A stretch of 64,000 nt of DNA from Desmodus rotundus (Eukaryota > Chordata > Mammalia > Chiroptera > Phyllostomidae). The position numbers and the translations under genes were made by a program. The notes below the pieces were generated by a model, which saw only the letters and a program-made list of their open reading frames with translations, was not told where the DNA came from and made no database searches. The stretch is taken from assembly GCF_022682495.2 (NCBI RefSeq), contig NC_071387.1:199866143-199930142 (forward strand), written 5' to 3'. Positions 1 to 8,612 of the stretch are shown here, piece by piece. Every line of letters starts with the position of its first letter. Within the stretch, counting starts at the first letter, position 1.

Positions 1-725
1 TGAGAGCCATCTGAGGGTAGAATGGAGGGGGAGGACTGGTACTGGTGAGGCCGGCTAGGAGGGCAAGGTGGCCTCCTAGGTGTGGGAAGAGGAGAGGGGA
101 TGGTAGGAGAGGCATTCAATGAGGGAAAACAGGACCTCTGTGGTTATAGGGAATGTAAGGCAGGGAAGAGTCAATGATGACATCAGCATTCTTGCTTGTA
201 ACATAGGGAAAAAGCCAGGATCCACTGAGAAATGCAGCCAGTTGTCCAGCTACCCAGCTCATAGCAGGGAACTTCTGTATAATAGTTGACTCACGTGAAT
301 AGAAATGAGCATGTGAATTGAAACAGTATTGTGGAGCACATGGTGGATTTAGTCCTGGTAATGTTGAGTTTCAGCCAATAATAGAATATCATGGGGCAGG
401 GGAAATATGTCATCTGATTTCCATTCTGGTTTACTAGAGTTATTATCATAGCTTGGTGAGGGTCCAAGGCTGAAGAAATAGAGTTGGGTAAGGCTGCTGA
501 AAATGTAGCAATTAAATAACCAGACGTAGGCACATAAGGTGGGGCCTGTTATATGGGGGAAGTAATAAGGCATGAAGGGAATAGAGAGGGAAGAGCAGGG
601 TGCTAAGGAAAGAGCCTGTGCTGTCGATGAGGAGATGCACAGAGGTCGTGAAGGCCAATGGGAACAGTCAGTCTACAGGAACAATCATTATTGGGAGGGT
701 TTGATGAAAGTGTTAAAAAATTTTC

Positions 726-737
726 TCTACCTCATTT
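726..737. repeat. Target-site duplication, left copy, of the HAL1 element
   Basis: The 12-mer tctacctcattt occurs here and again at 2678-2689, exactly flanking the HAL1 element. This is the signature of target-primed reverse transcription and fixes both ends of the insertion. Confidence 0.85.
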
Positions 738-2677
738 AAAAAATTATTATTATTTTCTTTTTTCTTTTTAAATATATTTTATTGATTATGCTATTACAGT
801 TGTCCCATTTCCCCCCTTCACTGCATCCTGCCCACCCCCTCCCTCCCACATTCCCCCCCTTTAGTTCATGTCCATGGGTCATACTTATAAGTTCTTTGGC
901 TTCTACATTTCCTAGACTATTCTTACCCTCCCCCTGTCTATTTTCCACCTATCATCTATGCTACTTATTCTCTGTACCTTTACCCCTCTCTCCCCCTCCC
1001 ACTCCCCTGTTGATAACCCTCCATGTGATCTCCATTTCTATGGTTCTGTTCCTGTTCTAGTAGTTTGCTTAGTTTGCTTTTGTTTTTGTTTTAGGTGTGG
1101 TTGTTAATAACTGTGAGTTTGCTGTCATTTTTAATGTTCATATTTTTTATCTTCTTTTTTCTTAGATAAATCCCTTTAACATTTCATATAATAAGGGCTT
1201 GGTGATGATGAACTTCTTTAACTTGACCTTATCTGAGAAGCACTTTATCTTCCCTTCCATTCTAAATGATAGCTTTGCTGGATAGAGCAATCTTGGATGT
1301 AGGTCCTTGCCTTTCATGACTTGGAATACTTCTTCCCAGCCCCTTCTTGCCCGTGAGGTCTCTTTGGAGAAATCAGCTGACAGTCTTATGGGAACTCCTT
1401 TATAGGTAACTGTGTCCCTTTCTCTTGTTGCTTCTAAGATTCTCTCCTTCTGTTTAATCTTGGCTAATGTAATTATAATGTGCCTTGGTGTGTTCCTCCT
1501 TGGGTCCAGCTTCTTTGGGACTCTCTGAGCTTCCTGGACTTCCTGGAAGTCTATTTTCTTTGCCAGATGAGGGAAGTTCTCCTTCATTATTTGTTCAAAT
1601 AAGTTTTCAATTTTGTGTTCTTCCTCTTCTCCTTCTGGCACCCCTATAATTCGGATATTGGAACATTTAAAGATGTCCTGGAGGTTCCTAAGCCTCTCCT
1701 CATTTTTCTGAATTCTTGTTTCTTCATTCTTTTCTGGTTGGATGTTTCTTTCTTCCTTCTGGTCCACACCGTTGATTTGATCCCCAGTTTCCTTTGCATC
1801 ACTATTGGTTCCCTGTACCTTTTCCTTTGTTTCTCTTAGCATAGCCTTCACTTTTTCTTCTAATTTGTGACTAAATTCAACCAATTCTGTGAGCATCCTG
1901 ATTACCAGTGTTTTGAACTGTGCATCTGATAGGTTGGCTATCTCTTCATTGCTTAGTTGTATTTTTTCTTGAGCTTTGATCTGTTCTTTCATTTGGGCCA
2001 TTATTTTTGTCTTGGCGCACCTGTTATGTAAAGGGGAGGAGCCTTAGGTGTCCACCAGGGCAGGGCAGCCCACCTACCTGCGCTGTGAGGCTGTATGTGG
2101 GGGCAGGGTCCAAAAGGGAGTAATGGCACTTGCTCCACTCTCTGCCAGCTGTCAATCACTCCCTCTGCTACCCACAAGCAAAGTGGGCCCTTCTGGTGCT
2201 GATTCCTGAGTGGGTGGGCTTATATACGCTCTAGGCCCCTGTGGGTCTCTCCAACAAACTCTCCTGTGAGGCTGGGAGTTTCTCCTGCTGCCGCCCCAAC
2301 CCCCACAGGTGTTTTCAATCAGAGGTTTGAGGCTTTATTTCCTGGAGCTGGAACTCTGGGTTGCGGGGTCTGTCACCCTGTCCACCAGCTGCTGCCTCAC
2401 CGGCCAGCTGCAGCCTGGCCTGCTCCGCTCCACAATCTGTCACCTCGCTGGATCCACCAGCCACCACCTTGCTGCAAGTCCTCTTCGCTGCTGTCTCCAC
2501 CCCTCCTACTGGTCTGGGTGAGTGTGTCTTCTTTATCTCCTTGGTTGTCGGACTTCCATACAGTTCAATTTTCTGTCAGTTCTGGTTGTTTTTTGTTTTT
2601 AAATTGTTGTTGTCTTCCTTTTGGTTGTGCGAGGAGGCACAGTGTGTCTACCTACACCTCCATCTTGACCAGAAGTT
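738..2677 (-). mobile_element. Full-length HAL1 (ORF1-only LINE) element
   Basis: About 1.94 kb, minus strand. The 5' end (right) begins close to 'ctggtcaagatgg', as in two other copies in this window. A 5' UTR of about 670 bp follows, then one ORF1 (1162-2001), a roughly 400-bp 3' UTR ending in '...acaactgtaatagcataatc', and an A-rich tail at the left end. There is no ORF2 between ORF1 and the tail, which is the defining structure of HAL1 ('half-L1') elements known from bats and other mammals. A perfect 12-bp target duplication flanks it. HAL1 depends on L1 ORF2 protein supplied in trans (family knowledge). It sits in AGXT2 intron 3, in the same orientation as the gene. Confidence 0.88.
1162..2001 (-). 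CDS. HAL1 ORF1 protein, intact 279-codon reading frame
   Basis: Uninterrupted reading frame from ATG (MAQMKEQIKAQ...) to stop. Residues about 1-105 are rich in E, K and Q and look like the N-terminal coiled coil of L1 ORF1p. Residues about 113-140 contain the RRM-like start 'NIRIIGVPEGEEEE'. The C-terminal part holds the conserved 'TPRHIIITLAKIK', 'YPAKLSF' and 'FSDKVKLKKF' segments of the ORF1p C-terminal domain. Mammalian L1 ORF1p is usually about 340 aa, so this is somewhat shorter, mainly in the coiled coil and extreme C-terminus. The other HAL1 copies here have broken or missing ORF1. The intact frame suggests a recent insertion. It is a transposon gene and not a host gene. Confidence 0.85.
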   Translation of the reverse strand: MAQMKEQIKAQEKIQLSNEEIANLSDAQFKTLVIRMLTELVEFSHKLEEKVKAMLRETKEKVQGTNSDAKETGDQINGVDQKEERNIQPEKNEETRIQKNEERLRNLQDIFKCSNIRIIGVPEGEEEEHKIENLFEQIMKENFPHLAKKIDFQEVQEAQRVPKKLDPRRNTPRHIIITLAKIKQKERILEATRERDTVTYKGVPIRLSADFSKETSRARRGWEEVFQVMKGKDLHPRLLYPAKLSFRMEGKIKCFSDKVKLKKFIITKPLLYEMLKGFI

Positions 2678-2728
2678 TCTACCTCATTTTTCTCTACTTC
2701 TTTCATGTGTGTTTGCCCTGTTTTATTT

Positions 2729-3164
2729 TTTAAAGATTTCTTATTGATTGATTGATTGAATTTTGGAAAGAGAGGGAGAGAGAGAGAAACATTGATTTGT
2801 TTTCCCAATTATGCATTTATTTGTTGTGCCCTGACTGGGGATTGAACCCTCGACCTTGGAGAATTGGACCTTGAGAGCTTGTTTGGAGGACTAGCAGGGG
2901 AGCACAGCTACTCGTATACCCTTGACTGAAGACTGGTCCTCTCCTCTAGTTGGCAAGGTCATCCTCTTCGACTGAGTGTGCAGCTTCGGGAGGGACGCAC
3001 ATAGATCAGTGAGGGAGGAAGGGGACACCCGCCTAGCCAGCCACATCAGCCGAATTAACCCTGGCAATCAATGGGGTGACAGGTGTCACAGCCAGATCGC
3101 CCTCACATCCTCAACCTTGGAGAATTGGGACAATACTCTAACCCATTGAACTACCAGTCCAGGA
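2729..3164 (-). mobile_element. Bat tRNA-derived SINE (Ves-like), split by a 7SK retrocopy
   Basis: Read on the minus strand, the head starts near 3164 (ggactggtagttcaatgggttagag, tRNA-like A-box region). It is interrupted at 2865-3110 by a 7SK pseudogene, then resumes with a B-box-like 'gggttcaatccccagtcaggg' segment around 2830-2850, a CT-rich run and an A-rich tail near 2729. Without the insert it is about 190 bp, typical for these SINEs. The nesting shows that the SINE is older than the 7SK retrocopy. Confidence 0.8.
2865..3110 (-). pseudogene. RN7SK: 7SK snRNA retropseudogene (3'-truncated, tailless)
   Basis: The reverse complement starts GGATGTGAGGGCGATCTGGC, the exact 5' end of mammalian 7SK RNA. 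It follows 7SK for about 246 nt ('GGCTAGGCGGGTGTCCCCTT', 'AAGGGTATACGAGTAGCTG', 'CAAACAAGCTCTCAAGGTCC') with scattered substitutions, then stops at about nt 246 of the roughly 331-nt RNA. There is no poly(A) tail. The sequence 'accttggagaattgg' flanks both ends (2852-2866 and 3113-3127, one end overlapping the 7SK sequence by a base or two), so the copy arose by LINE-type retrotransposition. It lacks the 3' stem and terminator of functional 7SK and has no visible snRNA promoter, because it lies inside a SINE. It is not expected to be a working gene. Confidence 0.93.
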
Positions 3165-4072
3165 CTGTTCTATGTTTTAAATTTCACTGGAAATTTGTTT
3201 TGCATTCTCCTTGGATCTCACATAGGACTACTGCTCCCTGAAGATGGAAATGGAAAGGAGAAGGGTACGGGAGAAGGCGAAGGCTGGACCCCAGGGTTGG
3301 AACTCACTCCTCACTGCCGACAGCTGCTGGCAGAGAGCAGCCCTCACCTGTACTTTGACAGAAGGGCCCAGACCTATTCCATTTATTTAGACTTGCTACT
3401 TTATTTTTGTCCCACTTAATGTGCATTTTTTTGGCCAGATTATTAAAGGCAAGAGGAGCCAGACATTAAAGTGAGATGGCTGGACCGAACCCGGAAGGAC
3501 CACAGAAAGGCCTGTGAGGGCATTGGTGTGGGTGGGGGGTCACCAAGCTAGCACAGAACTCAAGGTCACAGGATCCATATGCTCTTCATGTGAATTTCCA
3601 GCCATGTTACATCTTTGTCTTACTGTCCTTTCTTCCCTCATTCATGGGACAGAGATCCTCAGGCTGGGAAAGATTTGTCATCTGTCTTCATCCCTCGCCC
3701 CACGCACCAGCCCCTGTGCTCTGTGAGAACTGCCTGCCTTTCTCTTCTTTCTGCCTTTTCCCCCTCAGTGACTTTCCTCTCTTTGGAAGCTGTGATCAGT
3801 GACACAGCACAGTGACACGTGTACACACCAAGAGTCCGATTACACAGTATACCCCACACTGCGTGTGCTATGAGAAAGACTAAAACTTGCCTGGTCAAGA
3901 AAAAAAGTGCAGTGGTAAGATTTTTTGTTGCCCAGGAAATAGCAGGGTGCGCGTCCACCCTAATCTGGGGTATGCCTAAGGAGAGAGAGGTCCCAAATCA
4001 CTAACATGACTGTTAGCCTTTTTCCCATACATCCTTCTGGAGTGAAAACCCCAGGATTCTAAGGATACTCAC

Positions 4073-4257
4073 GGGTGGCAGTGACCAACACTGACGGTGA
4101 CAATCCCAGAAAAGAAATCCAGGTATCTGTTTCCCTCATAATCAAAGAGCCACTCCCCATGCCCCTGGTGGAGCAGCAAAGGCTCGGAGAAGTAGGCCGT
4201 CAGCACGGGAGAAAGGTGTTGCTTGTGGATCTCCAGGACACGGTGATAGGGAAGAGA
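4073..4257 (-). CDS. AGXT2: AGXT2 coding exon 3, alanine-glyoxylate aminotransferase 2
   Basis: 185-nt exon on the minus strand, bounded by acceptor 'ccgcag' and donor 'gtgagt'. It encodes 61 codons plus 2 nt, starting [15 protein letters not shown] and ending [15 protein letters not shown]. This matches the N-terminal part of mammalian AGXT2 (human SLGYNRVLEIHKEHL... and an identical [15 protein letters not shown] end), a class III PLP-dependent aminotransferase of the mitochondrial matrix. The segment is the start of the aminotransferase fold; the catalytic PLP lysine lies in exons outside the window. The protein uses glyoxylate, beta-aminoisobutyrate and dimethylarginines as substrates (family knowledge). 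The frame is open and in phase with exon 2. No defect is visible. Confidence 0.96.
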
Positions 4258-5220
4258 CTGCGGACAGAGAACAGCTCAGCATCAGAAACCTTCCTTCTCC
4301 CTGCCTCCACTTTCTCACAGCAGCAGGTCACTATAGCAACACCTCGGTCTCTACTGACCCAGGGTAAGGCTGCCACCCCATGTGCTAGTGGGTCTTCCAT
4401 GCAGGGCACCCAGTCCTTCCTTTCAGGAAGGGGATGTCATTAATGTGGCCCTTTGGTCCCTTTCTAGATCGAACATGAAGGAGGGAGCGGACAATTTCTA
4501 CCTCTCAATGGAAACCCTCGGCTCTGAGTGGATTTTAGCTGTGAAAAAAAAAAGACTTTGAAAGTAAATGTCTGAAGTAGTTAAGTCAGGTTTAAAAATT
4601 TTTTTATTTTGCTGCATGTTTTTTAGAATTAAAAAAATGAGTGCTGGTGATGGTCATGTCCATGATTATTAGACTCATCTCCTCTACTTCTCTTCTTTGT
4701 GGGTCCCTCCTGACTATCTATTAGTTTCACAGTTTCTAACCTGTGAATATAAATTTTAGTCTAACCTGCAGACTAAAATTTTGGAGAGAGAGAAAAATTA
4801 ATTAGCCCAAGAGCAAAATGACAACTTGATATTTTTTGGTGGAAAGTTCACGGAAACTGTCAAAATCAGAACATTTTTAAAGTTAATGTGCACCATCCTA
4901 TTTTGTGATACATGTATTTATATATGTGTATGTAGATTTATACCCCTGTCCCTGGGACTTATCGCCACGGATAGTCTCTTCCTTGCGCTGTCACTCTCTG
5001 TCTCTGCCTGTCTCATGCACATGCACACCGATTCATACAGGGGCACCGAAGAAAATCAGAGGGTTCAGATGGCCCCAAAGATTTAAAGGGCAGGCCATCT
5101 GCGATGGGATGGCTCAGTGACAGGTGGGGACATCTGTGGCTCCTTCTAGAGGAAACAGTGAACTTAGCCTTTTCTAGAAGAACCACCTCTTTTAGGTTTT
5201 CTTAAAGCTCTAACTCGTAC
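4258..5220 (-). other. AGXT2: AGXT2 intron 2
   Basis: 963-bp intron between exons 3 and 2 with standard GT/AG ends ('gtacgag' donor after exon 2, 'ccgcag' acceptor before exon 3). I see AT-rich unique sequence and no recognisable repeat or gene. Confidence 0.85.
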
Positions 5221-5306
5221 CTGGTATCTTGCAGGTGTGAAGTCACATGGAGGCATTCTGGGTTTTGTATGAAGACTGAACTTGGCCGTGGACCTCCACA
5301 AGGCAC
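5221..5306 (-). CDS. AGXT2: AGXT2 coding exon 2
   Basis: 86-nt exon (2 nt plus 28 codons) read on the minus strand, ending in [20 protein letters not shown] directly before a GTACGAG donor. The 'LHTK..MPPCDF.P..YQ' pattern is that of AGXT2 from other mammals. The acceptor region reads ttttagtag with two AGs three bases apart. Using the second AG gives [12 protein letters not shown] across the exon 1/2 join, the same length as mouse SLSCASRIYVPK, so I chose it. Using the first (exon edge 5309) would turn the junction Cys into Leu-Gly, adding one residue. This segment links the mitochondrial presequence to the catalytic domain. Confidence 0.93.
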
Positions 5307-5399
5307 CTACTAAAAGCGAAGTGAGTTAGGATCCTCAACTAACCATCACACGCGCCTGTTTGTACAAATCACCTACAGTTACCAAAATCCATAGGATAT

Positions 5400-5580
5400 T
5401 TTAGTTCTTCTTGTGATTGCACTTTTCCCATTACATTCGTCTCCCTTATACCCCCTCCCCCTCACAATCACCCTGCTGTTCTCTGTGTCCATGAGTCTTT
5501 TGTCCTTTTTGTTCAGTCCCCTGACCCCCTAACTACCACCCCCTCCATAGCTGTCATCCTCTATTTATAAGTCTGTCAGG
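5400..5580 (-). mobile_element. L1-like 3' UTR fragment
   Basis: C-rich and T-rich text ('ccccctcccc', 'ctgtgtccatgagtcttttg') resembles the antisense of the G-rich 3' UTR of bat L1 elements elsewhere in this window (compare 60565-60750). No clear tail or target duplication could be set, so the call is tentative. Confidence 0.4.
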
Positions 5581-6129
5581 ATATTTTATTTCTTAGTTAA
5601 AAAAAATCAGTCTTTAGTTTGGATTTAAAAACTGAGGTATCTCAATAATGAATTTTGTGGAGAAAAAAAGATGGTTCTTCTGAAATGTAGTCAGTGAAGT
5701 GTGGGAAGTCCTGGTTTTTCCCGTCGGGGTCTTCACGAGCTTGGAAAGCCCCTCCCCACCCTGGGACAGCTACTCTTGTCTTTCCAGTGGACCCAACTTC
5801 TGCCAGTGCTGTGTGTTGCTGGGATGAGTCCTCTTTGTCAGTTGAGGCATCTTCTAAGCGTTGGGCTGCCCAGGGCCTGACTCCCAGTACCTGTCCCAGT
5901 ACCTGCTACAGGGCTGGCTGACAGTAGGTGAGGAATGAATGACTCTTGAGTTTTCATACAGGAATGAAGACTGAGAGATGCCAGGAAAGGTGCGATATTC
6001 AGAAATGCCACATGCAAATAGACGAGAAAGGCAAAACCTTCCTCCAAAACACAATGGCACGAAGACCATGATGAGACAAGACTGTGAAAAAGCAAAGACA
6101 GGCTGAGCCAGAAGGGACTTTAGATCTTT

Positions 6130-6260
6130 TCTGGTTAAAATGCTCATCTTATCAATGACAAAGCCAGCCTAAAATGGTGAATTAATTTAAGATCACCAAG
6201 CTGGTTAGCGGCAGCACAAGGTGAAACTCCAAGTTGCTGATTTCAGCCCAGCGCCTTTTC
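6130..6260 (-). repeat. MIR SINE fragment (degraded)
   Basis: Order of words such as 'atcaccaagctggttagcggcag' and 'tgatttcagcccagcgcc' follows the antisense MIR pattern (groups for 'caaggtcacacagctagtaagtgg' and 'attcgaacccagg'). It is strongly diverged. Confidence 0.45.
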
Positions 6261-7101
6261 GCTCACTCACTGGCCACCTTCAGCCTCCCCTCTCCCAGCA
6301 CAGATTTTAGTGGAATGATGGAGCCAGGGAAGATCAGAACTGGGACAGATATCGAGAGACTTTATAAACACTCTCCAAGACAATGCTGCTACTTTTGAAG
6401 ATTCAACGTCAGTATCAAGATAATGTTACAGGTGGAGAACGCTGAGGTTGAGGGGTCTCTTGCTCAGCTTGAAGGTTTGTGTCCATGGACGGCATGGTGT
6501 TTTATGTGGCTATGAAGTCACAATCCTGAGAAACACACTGAACGATTGTGTTTTTAAAAGAAGATGAAGTGTAACGGCACTGAATATGTTCCCTTTCAAA
6601 GAGCTCTCACTCACTTTTCTGTTCCAAAGAATCACAAATGTCATCAATTTGCTCTTACTTTAAAAGCAAGTGGCTTTTGGCTACTCATGCATAAAAACAA
6701 CCTCCCAAAATGATAGTTTAAGTTTCCTGAGAATTTCACCTTTTGAAAAGCCTCTCCTTGTGTCCCTCTACATTACTCTTCTGAGATGAAAAAAAAATTC
6801 TGGATGTTTCTAAGAATTCAAATTTCCTTCACTCCTTCAGACTGTTTTTCCTGTCTGCAATGTTGGAGTTGCCCATTGAGAAGGCTGTAAACACTCTTGA
6901 CTTCAAGGTTGTAGGAATTATGAAAGTGGGCTGAAGGGGGAAGAGAATTGGAAAGAAAAATTTGATAAAGGAAAGTCTGAATTTTAAACAGTCAAAGTAA
7001 ATTCATTCATCTGTTCAATCATTCATTCATTTACCCAGCTGATAGGAATATAATGGTGGGATGAGGGCTCCAAATGAAATACATAAAATCCTGTTCAAGG
7101 A

Positions 7102-7128
7102 TGGAAGGGAGGAAGGAAGGAAGGAAGG
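7102..7128. repeat. GGAA microsatellite
   Basis: Run of ggaa/ggat units ('ggaaggaaggaaggaagg'). Confidence 0.9.
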
Positions 7129-7424
7129 ATGATAACAAGCAAGTAGGACAAATTAGTCAAGTGAAATAAGGCCAGATAACATTTCAAAAGTCCATTGCCT
7201 TTTCATATCTCCTCTCTCACTAAACAACCTAAATTCAAAATAAGAGTAATAATACTAACTGATGGACAACCCCTCCCCAAATGCTTTGGTTTTCATTATT
7301 TGCTAGGGAAAGTATCTAAATATATAAATTATTATGTGTATTCTTTATTCAAAGTAGCCTGTGTTTTGAGGATGATATGAGTTGAGGGTTAGTAAAACTT
7401 CTCTTGGGCTCTTGGAAATTCTGT

Positions 7425-7730
7425 GTGCATATACACATGTCTGTCAGTATATGCATGTACACATGCCTGTGCCCACACACATACACATGCATTAGCATGC
7501 ACACACACATGCCTATCAGTGCACACACATACACACATCTGTTAGTGTGCCCGGGCACATGCATGTCTGTTAGTGCACATGTGTATACACGTGTACTAGC
7601 ACACTCACACATACATACCTGTTAGAGAGTGTGCACACACATGGGTGTTAGTGCGTGTGGACACATGCATGTCTGTTAGTGCATGTGTGCACATGTCTGT
7701 TGGTGTGAGCATGCACATGGCTGTGTATGG
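7425..7730. repeat. CA/TG-rich degenerate minisatellite
   Basis: About 300 bp of irregularly repeated units built from 'cacatg(c/t)ctgttagtgc' followed by alternating CA/TG runs. The motif 'catgtctgttagtgca' recurs at least three times (near 7561, 7668 and in shortened forms). Open frames on both strands across it are a by-product of the repeat. Alternating purine-pyrimidine content favours Z-DNA. It lies in AGXT2 intron 1. Confidence 0.85.
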
Positions 7731-8401
7731 GGGGGAAGAAACAGGCAGACCCAAGAGGGGTGGGGAAGGGACAACTGAAATCTGAGTTAACAACACTGAG
7801 TCCCAGGTTTATTTCCATATGGGCATTTTGTGTTGCTTTTTATCATTTTAACTGTTCTGGTGTTGCCTTTTTAGGCCCCATGCTAAACACTGATGACAGC
7901 TAATGATTTTCATCCAATTCACCGATTTCCACTCCAATCAACCTGGACAACTCAAAAGTGACATTCAATTTCCAGAACACCACCATCCTGATATAGTACA
8001 TGCCAGGTGGATAATTAGATATAATTTTCCAACTGCCTAATTCTCACAGAGTTCCAGAGCACATAAGTCACCTTAACTTTTTCTTCTTTCACCCCAAATC
8101 ATAGAGTTAAAGAGTGAAAACTGGTTGGGCCAGATCATTGGACAGATCAATTTTTGTGGGCTTTTGAAAATTCTAGGGGACATTCTCTTTGTAATGACAA
8201 AGATTTTTCTGACATTTTTCTAACCAGCTTCCGACACAAAGGAGGTATTTATCAAGTGCTTCCTTACCCTTAAAAAAAGGCTGCAAAATACTTGAAAATA
8301 CACAGTAGACACATTTGACAGAACACTAAGGTGATTTATTAAAATGCTAATTATACTTTACTTCTGCTAGCATAGCAGGTAACTTAAAAAAAAATGTGTC
8401 C

Positions 8402-8612
8402 CCTTGGCTGGTATAGCTCAGTGGATAGAGCGCGAGCCTGGGAAGCAAAGGGTCGCAGGTTTGATTCCCAGTCAGGGCACATGCATGGGTTGTGGGCCAG
8501 GTCCCCAGTAGGGGGTGTGCAAGAGGCAACCACACATTGATGTTTCTCTCTCTCTCTTTCTCCTTCCCTTCCCCTCTCTCTAAAAATAAAATAAATAAAA
8601 TCTTTTTTAAAA
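8402..8612 (+). mobile_element. Bat SINE (Ves-like), near full length
   Basis: tRNA-derived head with A-box-like 'tagctcagtgg' (8414-8424) and B-box-like 'ggtttgattccc' (8457-8468). The unique body reads 'cacatgcatgggttgtgggcc', and a CT-rich run and an A-rich tail follow. Flanking 'aaa(t/a)gtgtccc' on both sides looks like a target duplication. It is the best-preserved SINE in the window and a strong pointer to a bat. Confidence 0.92.

Larger units (their letters stand above)
1..4072 (-). other. AGXT2: AGXT2 intron 3 (partial, runs off the left edge)
   Basis: Intron downstream of AGXT2 exon 3, read on the minus strand. I searched both strands for the next AGXT2 exon (the segment following the GHCHP sequence) and did not find it, so exon 4 lies outside the window. 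The intron holds a full-length HAL1 element (738-2677), a SINE (2729-3164) split by a 7SK pseudogene, and otherwise unique sequence. In 1-737 and 3165-4072 I recognise no gene and no clear repeat. Confidence 0.8.

Noticed and set aside
2266..2747. Open frames of 155 and 128 codons on the plus strand
   Set aside because: They lie antisense to the 5' UTR of the HAL1 element and have low-complexity S/P/L-rich products.
2865..3110. Functional 7SK gene
   Set aside because: Truncated at the 3' side, with substitutions, target duplications and no promoter.
1..4072. AGXT2 exon 4 (segment after GHCHP)
   Set aside because: Searched for on the minus strand and not found, so the exon is placed outside the window.
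4075..4443. 122-codon plus-strand frame
   Set aside because: It is antisense to AGXT2 exon 3, whose minus-strand translation matches the family.
7425..7730. CRISPR-like array
   Set aside because: Units are irregular and CA/TG-based, in a mammalian genome; no constant repeat/spacer pattern.
7349..7796. Cys/His-rich open frames on both strands
   Set aside because: They are translations of the CA/TG minisatellite; repeat units explain the composition.
8402..8470. tRNA gene
   Set aside because: The tRNA-like head with A and B boxes belongs to a SINE with unique body and A-rich tail; no acceptor stem closes.
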